Source: an uncultured Lewinella sp. (lineage in GTDB: Bacteria > Bacteroidota > Bacteroidia > Chitinophagales > Saprospiraceae). Taken from it: 34,301 nt of DNA. Location: the NCBI GenBank assembly GCA_938021455.1, contig CALIGP010000121.1, positions 1 to 34,301 of the forward strand, in the 5' to 3' direction. Made by a program: the position numbers and the translations under genes. The notes beneath the pieces were generated by a model that had not been told where the DNA came from, ran no database searches, and saw only the letters and a program-made list of their open reading frames with translations. Below, one piece after another: positions 1-8,419 of the stretch; the stretch's first letter is position 1; every line of letters starts with the position of its first letter.

Positions 1-298
1 ATTGAAACCACTTTTTCTACTGCTTCCGGGGGCAGTTTGGGCGCAGCCGCAGGTGCAATGATCGCTAAGGTAGCAGCGAATGTCACCCGCTATACCTTCT
101 CTACCCACTGCTCTTGTAGCCTTCCCTTGCTCCCCGCGTTCGCGCCCAAACCCTTTCCCCTTCCTCCCCCTTCCCCTTTACTCCCTTAGTCTCCAAATCC
201 CGGATACTTATCGAAAAAACTAGGCAACGGAGATCTTAACGTACAATTTAGTGGTCCAATGAAGACTTAAACTATCCCAACCCACAAATCATCCCCAC

Positions 299-1405
299 AT
301 GAATTCACTGAAAGATTTTTTCCTTTTTTGCTCCGGTGCTGACCGGACTATCCTTGATCGTGTACCCTCCGATGAGAATAAATACCTCGGTATTGGAGGA
401 ACGATCTTTTTCACGGGTGTGCTGGCCACCCTGTCTGCCGGTTATGCGCTCTATACCATCTTCGATAGCTACATAATGGCCGTCCTCTTTGGTCTGGTAT
501 GGGGGTTGATGATCTTTAACCTTGATCGGTACATTGTATCCAGTATGAAAAGTAAAGGTGGCTTTGGAGACTTTATGGTCGCCTTGCCCCGCCTCGCAAT
601 GGCCATTTTGTTGGCCCTCGTTATTTCCAAGCCTCTGGAGCTGAAGATCTTTGAAAAGGAGATTGATGCGGAACTGATCGTCATGGAGCAGGAGACCTTC
701 AAGGAGCAGGAAGACCGCGTTAACGCCCGCTTTACCGGCGGCATTACTGCCGCAGAAAACGAACTGGCCACCCTCCAGGCCGAGGTGACCACCAAAACTA
801 CCGCCCGTGATGCGGCGAAAACCGCCGCCCTCGCCGAAGCCGATGGCTCCGGAGGCTCCGGTATCCGTAATATGGGCCCCATCTACCGCGCCAAAAAGGC
901 TGCCGCTGCGCAAGCTCAGGCTGAGCTAGACGAAACCCTTGCGGCTCTCCAGCCACAAATCGACGCTAAGCGCAGCGAGATTACGACGCTCCGCGCCGAA
1001 GCTGCCACCAGCATCACCAGCCTTGAACGCGGTGCCTACGGCGGCATGGCCGCCCGCATTGATGCACTGGAGCGGCTCGGTAGCCGAAGTGATGCCATCC
1101 TGATGGCCAGCATCTTCATCACCCTGTTGTTTATCGCCATCGAGACGGCCCCGATCTTCACTAAACTGATTTCTCCGCGAAGTCCCTATGACCACCTTCT
1201 GCACGAGCACGAGCACGTCTACGCCATGGAAGCTAAAGAAAGCATCACGGAACGAACGAATAACGTCAAAAACCGCCTGCGTATTCATACCGAAGTCGGC
1301 ATTCACCAGACAACGGCGGACATTGCCGCCAAGAAGGCAGAAATCGACGTCGCTCTGCGGGAGCACCGGAAGTCTCTGGGAGACCTGGGGCTTGGGATGG
1401 GGTAG
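299..1405 (+). CDS. DUF4407 domain-containing membrane protein
   Basis: Complete ATG-to-TAG ORF; N-terminal TM segments, 'FNLDRYIVSS' motif, long coiled-coil middle and C-terminal TM, typical of DUF4407. Confidence 0.85.
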   Translation: MNSLKDFFLFCSGADRTILDRVPSDENKYLGIGGTIFFTGVLATLSAGYALYTIFDSYIMAVLFGLVWGLMIFNLDRYIVSSMKSKGGFGDFMVALPRLAMAILLALVISKPLELKIFEKEIDAELIVMEQETFKEQEDRVNARFTGGITAAENELATLQAEVTTKTTARDAAKTAALAEADGSGGSGIRNMGPIYRAKKAAAAQAQAELDETLAALQPQIDAKRSEITTLRAEAATSITSLERGAYGGMAARIDALERLGSRSDAILMASIFITLLFIAIETAPIFTKLISPRSPYDHLLHEHEHVYAMEAKESITERTNNVKNRLRIHTEVGIHQTTADIAAKKAEIDVALREHRKSLGDLGLGMG

Positions 1406-1414
1406 GGCTTATTT

Positions 1415-1558
1415 CGGTAGACGGTAGATTGTAGACTGTAGTATGGTAGACGGTAGAAAAATTATACTCCTCTACCGACTACAATACTACCGACTACCGT
1501 CTACCGTCTACCGACTAAAGACTAAAGACTACCGACTAAAGACTACCGTCTACAATAC
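1415..1558. repeat. Inverted array of degenerate heptamers (CGGTAGA-type left arm, TCTACCG-type right arm) forming a long hairpin
   Basis: Left arm 1415-1457: CGGTAGA CGGTAGA TTGTAGA CTGTAGT A TGGTAGA CGGTAGA. Spacer 1458-1470. Right arm 1471-1558: TCTACCG ACTACAA T ACTACCG ACTACCG TCTACCG TCTACCG ACTAAAG ACTAAAG ACTACCG ACTAAAG ACTACCG TCTACAA. Confidence 0.9.
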
Positions 1559-3016
1559 TAACCCATCCACCACCTCCCCCGCTACATCCGTCAACCGGAA
1601 GTTCCGACCCTGGAAGGAGTAGGTAAGCCGTTCGTGGTCAAAGCCGAGGAGTTTGAGCATGGTGGCCTGCACATCGTGGACGTGCATCCGTTCCTTCACG
1701 CCGTAGAAGCCAATTTCGTCTGTTTCACCGTAGGTGATGCCCGGGCGAACGCCACCACCGGCCATCCACATCGTGTAGGCGGCGCCGTGGTGGTCACGGC
1801 CATAGAAAGGCATCGTCAAGCCGCCCCGATTCTCCTGCATGGGCGTGCGACCAAATTCGCCGCCCCAAACGACGAGCGTATCTTCCAGCATTCCTCGCTG
1901 CTTCAAGTCCGTAAGCAAGGCCGTCATGGGCCGGTCGATGCGCCGGCAACGATCCCGTAAACCGTGGTTAAGGCTGGCGCCCTTGTTCGTACCGTGGTCG
2001 TCCCAGCCCCAGTTGTAGAGTTGTACGAAGCGGACACCAGATTCCACGAGCCGGCGGGCCAGCAGACAATCGTTCGCGAAGCCGGAGCCCCCCGGTTCAC
2101 TGCCATAAAGCTCGTGGATGTAGGTGGGCTCTTTGCTGATATCCATCACTTCCGGAACGGAAACCTGCATCTTGAAGGCCATCTCATACTGGCTGATGCG
2201 GGTCAGCGTTTCGGGGTCTCCGACTTGCGCATACTGCCGTTGGTTAATTTCATTGATGGCCGCGATGCTGCGGCCGCGTAAATCCCGGCTCATTCCCTCG
2301 GGGTCGCCCAGGTAGAGAATGGGGTCTCCTTCGGAGCGGCACTGCACCCCCTGATGAATGGAGGGCAGGAAGCCACTGCCCCAGAGCTTCTTCCCGCCGC
2401 TGGGTAATTGCCCTCCGGAGGCCAATACGATGAAGCCTGGAAGGTTGTCGTTCACTGAACCCAAACCGTAGGTTACCCACGAGCCGAAGGCCGGCCGGCC
2501 CACCCGTGGACTACCCGTATGCATCAGTAGTTGCGCTGGCGCATGGTTGAACTCATCAGTATGCACGGCTTTCAGGAAGGCTACCTCGTCCACTACTTTG
2601 CTGAAGTGTGGTAACAGGTCGGAGACCCAGGCACCGCTCTGGCCATGTTGCGCAAAATTAGCCTGCGGGCCCAGCATCAGTGGGGTTCCCTGAATGAAAG
2701 CAAAGCGCTTGCCAGCCAGCAAGGACGCCGGACAGTCTTTACCGTGTAGCTCTTCCAGCTTCGGTTTGTAGTCGAACAGTTCTAATTGAGACGGTGCCCC
2801 GGCCATGTGCAAGTAGATCACCCGCTTCGCTCTCGGGGCGTAGCGCATGGCCTGGCGCATTGCTTCGGGCACCGCATCTGTACTGCCAGTCGGAGACGAG
2901 CAGCCGCTAAGTCCCGCCAATGCCGCTCCTCCTAATGCCAACGCTCCGTTGCGGAGAAACAGCCGGCGGCTGTTGAGTTGTGCATTCCGGTAATGTGCTT
3001 CTTCGTTAATTTTCAT
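1550..3016 (-). CDS. DUF1501 domain-containing protein (secreted, sulfatase-like fold)
   Basis: Twin-arginine-like/lipoprotein N-terminus (NSRRLFLRNGALALGGAALAGLSGCSS), 'HMAGAPSQLELFDYKP', 'VVWGGEFGRTPM', 'GRDHHGAAYTMWMAGGGVRPG'; typical DUF1501. Confidence 0.92.
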   Translation of the reverse strand: MKINEEAHYRNAQLNSRRLFLRNGALALGGAALAGLSGCSSPTGSTDAVPEAMRQAMRYAPRAKRVIYLHMAGAPSQLELFDYKPKLEELHGKDCPASLLAGKRFAFIQGTPLMLGPQANFAQHGQSGAWVSDLLPHFSKVVDEVAFLKAVHTDEFNHAPAQLLMHTGSPRVGRPAFGSWVTYGLGSVNDNLPGFIVLASGGQLPSGGKKLWGSGFLPSIHQGVQCRSEGDPILYLGDPEGMSRDLRGRSIAAINEINQRQYAQVGDPETLTRISQYEMAFKMQVSVPEVMDISKEPTYIHELYGSEPGGSGFANDCLLARRLVESGVRFVQLYNWGWDDHGTNKGASLNHGLRDRCRRIDRPMTALLTDLKQRGMLEDTLVVWGGEFGRTPMQENRGGLTMPFYGRDHHGAAYTMWMAGGGVRPGITYGETDEIGFYGVKERMHVHDVQATMLKLLGFDHERLTYSFQGRNFRLTDVAGEVVDGLVL

Positions 3017-3032
3017 TGTCTCATCTTTCTAA

Positions 3033-3199
3033 AGACCCCGTAGGGGTTAAACCTCCTTAGCCTTATGACACCCGAGCGCGAAGCGCGAGTCTTTCCCTCC
3101 TTCCCCAGACCGCGTAGTGGTCAAACATCCTTAGCCCCGGATGAAGGCGAAGGCGAAGCCATCGCCGAAATCCGGGGACACACGAGCGCGAAGCGCGAG
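3033..3199. repeat. Tandemly duplicated structured intergenic repeat (two units) with an extra nested hairpin in unit 2
   Basis: AGACCCCGTAGGGGTTAAACCTCCTTAGCC (3033-3062) and AGACCGCGTAGTGGTCAAACATCCTTAGCC (3107-3136) match at 26/30. Each is followed by GACAC(C/A)CGAGCGCGAAGCGCGAG (copies at 3073-3089 and 3183-3199). Unit 2 contains CCCCGGAT...ATCCGGGG (3135-3177). Confidence 0.85.
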
Positions 3200-3214
3200 C
3201 TCCCTCCCTCCCTT

Positions 3215-5935
3215 TCACCCCTTCGTAATAAACGCATCCAGGTTAAACAGTGTATTGACCACCACGGCCAACGCTGCGAGTTCCGCATCCGGGCTGCCAA
3301 CGAGTTTTTCTGCATCAGCGAGTTCGTTTTGGTATTGTCGCAGAGATTCGTTGTAAAAACGTAGAAGTACGACAGCATCAGCCGGATCCGGTTCCTGAAA
3401 CAACACGCGCTGGTAAGCAGCTGAAATCCATTCCTTAGATGAAACCTTAGACTTTTTGACGGCAACCGCCAGCGCATTCGCTGCTTCAACTACCACCGGA
3501 TCATTGAGCGTCATCAGGGCCTGTAGCGGGGTGTTGGTGATCGTCCGCTGCGACAAACAAACTTCGCGGTTCGGCCCGTCAAAGGTCGTCAGGAAAGGGT
3601 GGGGGACACTGCGTCGCAGATAGGTGTAAACGCCCCGTCGGTAGCGGTCTTCTCCTTCGCTGGTGATCCACTTCATACCGCTGTAAACGACACCATCCCA
3701 CAGGCCGTCCGGCTGGGGAGGCATCACGCCCGGGCCATACATTTTATCGCTCAGTAGACCGGAGACGGCCAGGATTTGATCTCGTACCTCTTCGGCACTG
3801 AGTCGTTTGCGTGGTCCACGGGCCAGCAGCTCGTTGTAGGGGTCGGCAGCGAGTAACTCCGGGCTACTGGCAGAAGATTGTTGGTAGGTCTCCGAAGTGA
3901 CCATCAGGCGGAGGAGCTGTTTACTGCTCCAGTTCAGCTCTCCGGAGAACTGCCCAGCCAGCCAGTCTAATAGCTTTGGGTGGGAGGGTAAGTCGCCCTG
4001 GCTACCAAAATCTTCGAGGGTGGTGACGATGCCCTGACCGAAGAGAGCTGCCCAGTAGCGATTCACCGCGACCCTGGCGGTAAGCGGGTTCTCCGGAGCA
4101 GTAATCCAGTTGGCGAAATCGAGACGGTTAGGTGTCTGACCTCTCTCCTCCATGGGCGGAAAGATGGGGGCGACTCCCGGCTCCACCGTATCTGCGGGTA
4201 CCAGCCAGTTACCGGCCGTGAAGAGTCTGGTCGTTCGGGCCTGCTCCGCTGGCCGGTCTACCATCACCGGAACGCGAACGGAGTCTTTGGCGTCCAATAA
4301 TTCCTGGATGTAGGCTTCTACTTCAGCGTATCCTGCCTGCCCTTCACCGGGAAGTTTTTCCTGGAAGTGGACGCCGTAAATACCGGCGATCTTTTTGTCT
4401 TCCGCTCCGCTGAATTGAAAATAGAGGGCATGATCACCCGCCGTTGGCGGAATCTTGAGTTGCTGGGTGCCGAAGGGCCATTTGCGGGAGGAAAGATCGG
4501 TTTCCAACAGTAGTGGTCCGTCCAGGGCGTCCAGTGTGATGCGTAAGGACAGGCCTTTGCTCATGGCCCGGTAGGAGAGATGGATGGCGGCGATGTCGTC
4601 TAATGCCTGATCTTTAACGCGGAAAGAGTTACCATTATGTACGAATAGTAGGTCTTCATCTCCACGGTCGGTAAAGATGCCACCGATGACTTCGGTAAAC
4701 GTTTCGGGGCGAAGCCGTGGCTCGCGCATCCGCAGCCGTTTAACCCAATTTTGCACCTGCGTTCGCGCCTCCTTCTGCTCATGTTCCCTTACCCAAAGTT
4801 CCAGCTTTTTGACCTTCTCCTCTTCCGCCGGGAAGTAGGTGATCAGGTTAGGCGCTTCGGAAACGTGGTCATGGTCGGTACTCTGATTGAAGAAGGCGTA
4901 GCTGCGATAATATTCCTCCTGCCGAAGCGGATCGTAGGGGTGCCCGTGGCACTGCACGCAGGCCATCGAAGTGCCCAGCCAAACTTCCCAACTGGTCGCT
5001 ACCCGATCCATGATGGTGATGTTTCGGTATTCTTCATTGGAGGTGCCCCCCTCGTCATTACTTAGGGTGTTGCGGTGGAAGGCCGTTGCTAGATATTGAT
5101 CCGGACTCGCCTCCGGCAGCAGGTCTCCGGCGAGTTGCTGAACGGTAAATTCATCGTAGGGCATGTCCTCATTGTACGCGCGAATCACCCAGTCGCGCCA
5201 GGGCCAGATCGTCCGATTCGGGTCCCGCTCGTAGCCCCGGGAGTCGGCATAGCGCGCCAGGTCGAGCCATTTACTGGCCCAGTGTTCTCCGAAGGCAGGG
5301 CTTTGCAAGAGCGCATCAACGGCCTCTTCGTAGGCTTCCGGCCGATCGTCCTCCAGGAAGGATAGCATCATTTCCTGGCTTGGAGGAAGCCCCGTTAAGT
5401 CAAAGCTTACCCGGCGGAGGAGATCCCGTTTTTGGGCGCGGGGCGCAGGTGCAAGGTTTTCTTTTTGGAGCCGGGCGAGGACGAAGGCATCGATTGGATG
5501 ATTAACTTCAAGAGCAGAAACGGGCAATTCCCACGCTTTGACGGGTAAGTAAGCCCAGTGCTCTTCCCATTCCGCTCCCTGACGAATCCACTCTTCGATC
5601 AGCTCCGTTTCTTCTGCTGTGAGCGGGGCGTGCTCCAGCGGCATTCGTAGTTCAGGCTTGTCGTGCTTAATCCGGACAACGATCTCACTCTTCGCCGGCC
5701 GGCCGGGCACGATGGCAAATTTTCCGCTGCTCGTCTCTCCTAATGCATCTTCCCGAAACACGAGCCCAAACCCGCCGGATTGCTTCACGCCACCGTGGCA
5801 GGCAATGCACTTCTCGTTGAAGATCGGACGGATGCTTTCGTTATAACTGATCGGGTCTTCGTTGCCGCAACTGCCCGCTATCAGCCATAAGATCAGTAGA
5901 GCGGGGAAGGCTGAAAAACGGAGAAGTCGCTGCAT
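3215..5935 (-). CDS. DUF1549/DUF1553 (PSCyt1-PSCyt2-PSD1) heme-binding cytochrome c-like protein
   Basis: CxxCH motifs 'CIACHGG' and 'CVQCHGHPYDP'; PSCyt2 'DRVATSWEVWLGTSMACVQCHGHPYDP'; PSD1 'NRYWAALFGQGIVTTLEDFGSQGDLPSHPKLLDWLA'; adjacent to the DUF1501 gene. Confidence 0.93.
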   Translation of the reverse strand: MQRLLRFSAFPALLILWLIAGSCGNEDPISYNESIRPIFNEKCIACHGGVKQSGGFGLVFREDALGETSSGKFAIVPGRPAKSEIVVRIKHDKPELRMPLEHAPLTAEETELIEEWIRQGAEWEEHWAYLPVKAWELPVSALEVNHPIDAFVLARLQKENLAPAPRAQKRDLLRRVSFDLTGLPPSQEMMLSFLEDDRPEAYEEAVDALLQSPAFGEHWASKWLDLARYADSRGYERDPNRTIWPWRDWVIRAYNEDMPYDEFTVQQLAGDLLPEASPDQYLATAFHRNTLSNDEGGTSNEEYRNITIMDRVATSWEVWLGTSMACVQCHGHPYDPLRQEEYYRSYAFFNQSTDHDHVSEAPNLITYFPAEEEKVKKLELWVREHEQKEARTQVQNWVKRLRMREPRLRPETFTEVIGGIFTDRGDEDLLFVHNGNSFRVKDQALDDIAAIHLSYRAMSKGLSLRITLDALDGPLLLETDLSSRKWPFGTQQLKIPPTAGDHALYFQFSGAEDKKIAGIYGVHFQEKLPGEGQAGYAEVEAYIQELLDAKDSVRVPVMVDRPAEQARTTRLFTAGNWLVPADTVEPGVAPIFPPMEERGQTPNRLDFANWITAPENPLTARVAVNRYWAALFGQGIVTTLEDFGSQGDLPSHPKLLDWLAGQFSGELNWSSKQLLRLMVTSETYQQSSASSPELLAADPYNELLARGPRKRLSAEEVRDQILAVSGLLSDKMYGPGVMPPQPDGLWDGVVYSGMKWITSEGEDRYRRGVYTYLRRSVPHPFLTTFDGPNREVCLSQRTITNTPLQALMTLNDPVVVEAANALAVAVKKSKVSSKEWISAAYQRVLFQEPDPADAVVLLRFYNESLRQYQNELADAEKLVGSPDAELAALAVVVNTLFNLDAFITKG

Positions 5936-5998
5936 TATTCGTGGGTGTTTTCGGCAAACTACCCCTCAATATAAGGACTTTGCCTACCTTAACCATCC

Positions 5999-6535
5999 AT
6001 GAAGTTTTGTTCCAACTGTGGCTCCGACCAAATAGCGCTCCAAATTCCGCAAGGGGATAATCGGGAACGTTTTGTATGCCCTGCTTGCCAGACGATCCAC
6101 TACCAGAACCCAAACATTGTGGCGGGCTGCTTACCCGTTTGGGAAGACAAAGTCCTGCTCTGCCGCCGAGCCATCGAGCCAGCCTACGGCCTGTGGAACG
6201 TCCCTAGCGGCTACCTCGAAAATGGAGAGTCCGTCGCCGACGGTGCCCGCCGGGAAGTATGGGAGGAAGCCGCCGCGAAAGTTGATATTCATTACCTGAT
6301 CACCCTCTATAATTTGCCCAAAATCAACCAGATTTACCTGCAGTTCGTGGGCGAACTGGTGGACGGTGCCTTTGGCGTCGGCGAAGAAAGCCTGGAGTCA
6401 GCCCTATTCACAGAGGCCGATATTCCTTGGAAGGAGATGGCCTTCACCTCTTCGGTCTTTACGCTCAAACGATATTTCGAAGACCGACGGGCGGGCGTTA
6501 AGCGCTTGCATCGGGGCGATTATCCGGTGGTGTAG
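5999..6535 (+). CDS. NUDIX hydrolase with N-terminal zinc ribbon
   Basis: N-terminal CSNCGS...CPAC zinc ribbon; Nudix box 'GYLENGESVADGARREVWEEAAAKV'. Confidence 0.93.
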   Translation: MKFCSNCGSDQIALQIPQGDNRERFVCPACQTIHYQNPNIVAGCLPVWEDKVLLCRRAIEPAYGLWNVPSGYLENGESVADGARREVWEEAAAKVDIHYLITLYNLPKINQIYLQFVGELVDGAFGVGEESLESALFTEADIPWKEMAFTSSVFTLKRYFEDRRAGVKRLHRGDYPVV

Positions 6536-6539
6536 CTCG

Positions 6540-7364
6540 TTACTCTTTCTTAAGCAACTCACCACTATCCACCCATTTCCAATCTATCCGATCCCGAATC
6601 AAGTCATCGAGTATCTCCTTATGGCCAGCGCCAAAGATGACCAATACACGATCCTTTGGCTCAACGATGCGATGGACATTGGTGAAAATTCTCAAATTGC
6701 GAGCATACCATTCTTCGACCAGAAAGGTGCCGGGGTAATCCTTTTCTTTACCTAGTCCGATGAAGTGTTTTAAGTAGAGATTCTGATTCAGGTTGTGGGC
6801 AAAAAAGTTGGAGTTGCAGGTCCTCAGCATATCGGTAATGGTCATGGCCGCCAGAGAGTCGGCGATATGTTGGCCCTCAACGAAGCGTTGCTGTAAATCG
6901 GCGACTTCAGCTTTCTGGCCGTTGGCCAGGGCCCAGGCCATGGCACTATCAGCGGGGAAGCTAGTGAAGGCGTCAACGGGGTGCAGCTCCGTTAGGCCCG
7001 CTGCCTTTCCGAGTGGATAGACGAGCTGTACTAACTCACTATTAAGGTAGAATTCATCGTCAGGGGCGATAACGGATTCTAATTCTCCTGACAGCCAAGC
7101 TTGATAGTAGTATTTACTCCACAACGTATCTCCTTTCACCCATTCGAAAGCGATTTTGGTGGGTTGAAACCGGCTGACGAGTTCAATGGTCTCCCGCAAC
7201 TCTGCTTGTCGTTGAGGACTGTTTACGTCTCCAAGGTCAGCGTTGATTTTGTCATTTCCAGGGTTATGTAAGTGCATGGTTCCGAATACGGAGAGGGTCG
7301 GTTTTTGGGCGGAGAGGCTAAGATTGAGTAGGAGGAACAGGAGGGTGAAGAAGGCCTTTTTCAT
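6540..7364 (-). CDS. DUF5694 / TraB-like protein
   Basis: Signal peptide; 'FGTMHLHNPGNDKIN' (GxxH), 'IAFEWVKGD', C-terminal 'VIFGAGHKEIL'; paralog of the adjacent 7371-8249 gene. Confidence 0.75.
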   Translation of the reverse strand: MKKAFFTLLFLLLNLSLSAQKPTLSVFGTMHLHNPGNDKINADLGDVNSPQRQAELRETIELVSRFQPTKIAFEWVKGDTLWSKYYYQAWLSGELESVIAPDDEFYLNSELVQLVYPLGKAAGLTELHPVDAFTSFPADSAMAWALANGQKAEVADLQQRFVEGQHIADSLAAMTITDMLRTCNSNFFAHNLNQNLYLKHFIGLGKEKDYPGTFLVEEWYARNLRIFTNVHRIVEPKDRVLVIFGAGHKEILDDLIRDRIDWKWVDSGELLKKE

Positions 7365-7370
7365 AGCTGG

Positions 7371-8249
7371 TTAGTATTTGTTGAGATCTGAGAAATCCAC
7401 CAATTCATAAGCCGGAGAGCTTTCGAATTGCTGCCGTAATATGCCTAAGTGACCGGCTCCGAAGAGGACGAGAATCCGGTCGTCAGGAGAGGTTGTTGAT
7501 TGCCGGATCTTACGGTAGATGCGTAGATTTCTACTGTACCACCAGATGGCGAGGGCATCGACACTTTCGTCGCTTTCGAATTCTAGATAATGACCGTGCC
7601 CACGCCGGATGCGATGTGGATCGTTCATGTATTGGAAAACATCGAGTAGCTGAGCGTTGGCCTCCAGCTTGTCTTCCATTTCGTAGAGTTGGTAATACCG
7701 GGTATCGATTAAAGTGTCCCAGTTAGGATCCTCGGTACTGAAAAGACTATCGATCATCGGGCGGTAAACGCTGGAGTCCTTATGCCAATGGAGTGAATTC
7801 GAGAAAGTGAAGGCATCTCCGAGGATGAGCGTGTCGATCTCAAATTGCTTACCCAGCCGGAAGGCCAGTTGTTGGATTTCGCCCTTGCCCAGTTCGTGCT
7901 CTCCGTTTAGATACTTCCGGTAAACATCGTTGACCCGGCTCCCGCTCCTGCGTTCCACCACGATCTTATTGGGCTTAAAGCGGGCGATGTAATCGAGCAG
8001 TTCTCGAAGCTCTGCCTGTTTTTTTACCGTTTTTACGTCTACTCGGTCTTCAGCGCTTGTCTTGTGGCTATCCAGGTCCGGGTAGTCGAAATGAAAAGAA
8101 CCTACGAGGAGGACTTTAGGAAGTTTGTCTCCCTGAATGAGAACTTCGTCGGGGTCAAAAGTGGTAATGTCACGTGTTGTTTGGGCGCTGACGCAGGTGC
8201 AGAGTAAAAGGACCAGGAGCAGTGGGAGTAGTGCTTTATGGCGGATCAT
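7371..8249 (-). CDS. DUF5694 / TraB-like protein
   Basis: Signal peptide; 'VGSFHFDYPDLD' (GxxH), 'IVVERRSGS', C-terminal 'VLFGAGHLGIL'; paralog of the neighbour. Confidence 0.75.
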   Translation of the reverse strand: MIRHKALLPLLLVLLLCTCVSAQTTRDITTFDPDEVLIQGDKLPKVLLVGSFHFDYPDLDSHKTSAEDRVDVKTVKKQAELRELLDYIARFKPNKIVVERRSGSRVNDVYRKYLNGEHELGKGEIQQLAFRLGKQFEIDTLILGDAFTFSNSLHWHKDSSVYRPMIDSLFSTEDPNWDTLIDTRYYQLYEMEDKLEANAQLLDVFQYMNDPHRIRRGHGHYLEFESDESVDALAIWWYSRNLRIYRKIRQSTTSPDDRILVLFGAGHLGILRQQFESSPAYELVDFSDLNKY

Positions 8250-8354
8250 AGCTGTAATTGTTTATTGTTGTTACAATGATCGCGACGAGGCAAGCCAGGG
8301 ACCGAGAAGAATCGGTGAACCAGCGGATAAATCGCTCAGTTGTTTTGGTAAGCA

Positions 8355-8384
8355 TTCACCGATCCAGTTGACGGATTCACCGAT
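8355..8384 (+). promoter_or_regulatory. Candidate LytTR-type binding site (two direct repeats, 21 bp period)
   Basis: TTCACCGAT (8355-8363), 12 nt spacer, TTCACCGAT (8376-8384); an inverted copy ATCGGTGAA is at 8311-8319. Located upstream of the LytS/LytTR pair. Confidence 0.5.
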
Positions 8385-8419
8385 TTTCGACCGCCTCTTT
8401 TTTCTGGGAGCGTAGTTTT

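Noticed and set aside
1-189. Frame-1 open reading 'IETTFSTASGGSLGAAAGAMIAKVAANVTRYTF...' at the window edge, faintly like a glycine-rich cyclodeaminase segment
   Set aside because: Truncated at the window start, tails into C/T-rich low complexity, and overlaps two copies of the dispersed motif; not enough to call a gene.
305-913. Antisense ORFs within DUF4407 (305-913 and 469-882, minus)
   Set aside because: Opposite a well-supported CDS; composition is typical of shadow ORFs in GC-rich genes.
1415-1558. CRISPR array interpretation of the heptamer repeats
   Set aside because: Units are 7 nt with no spacers and an inverted second half; no cas genes in the window.
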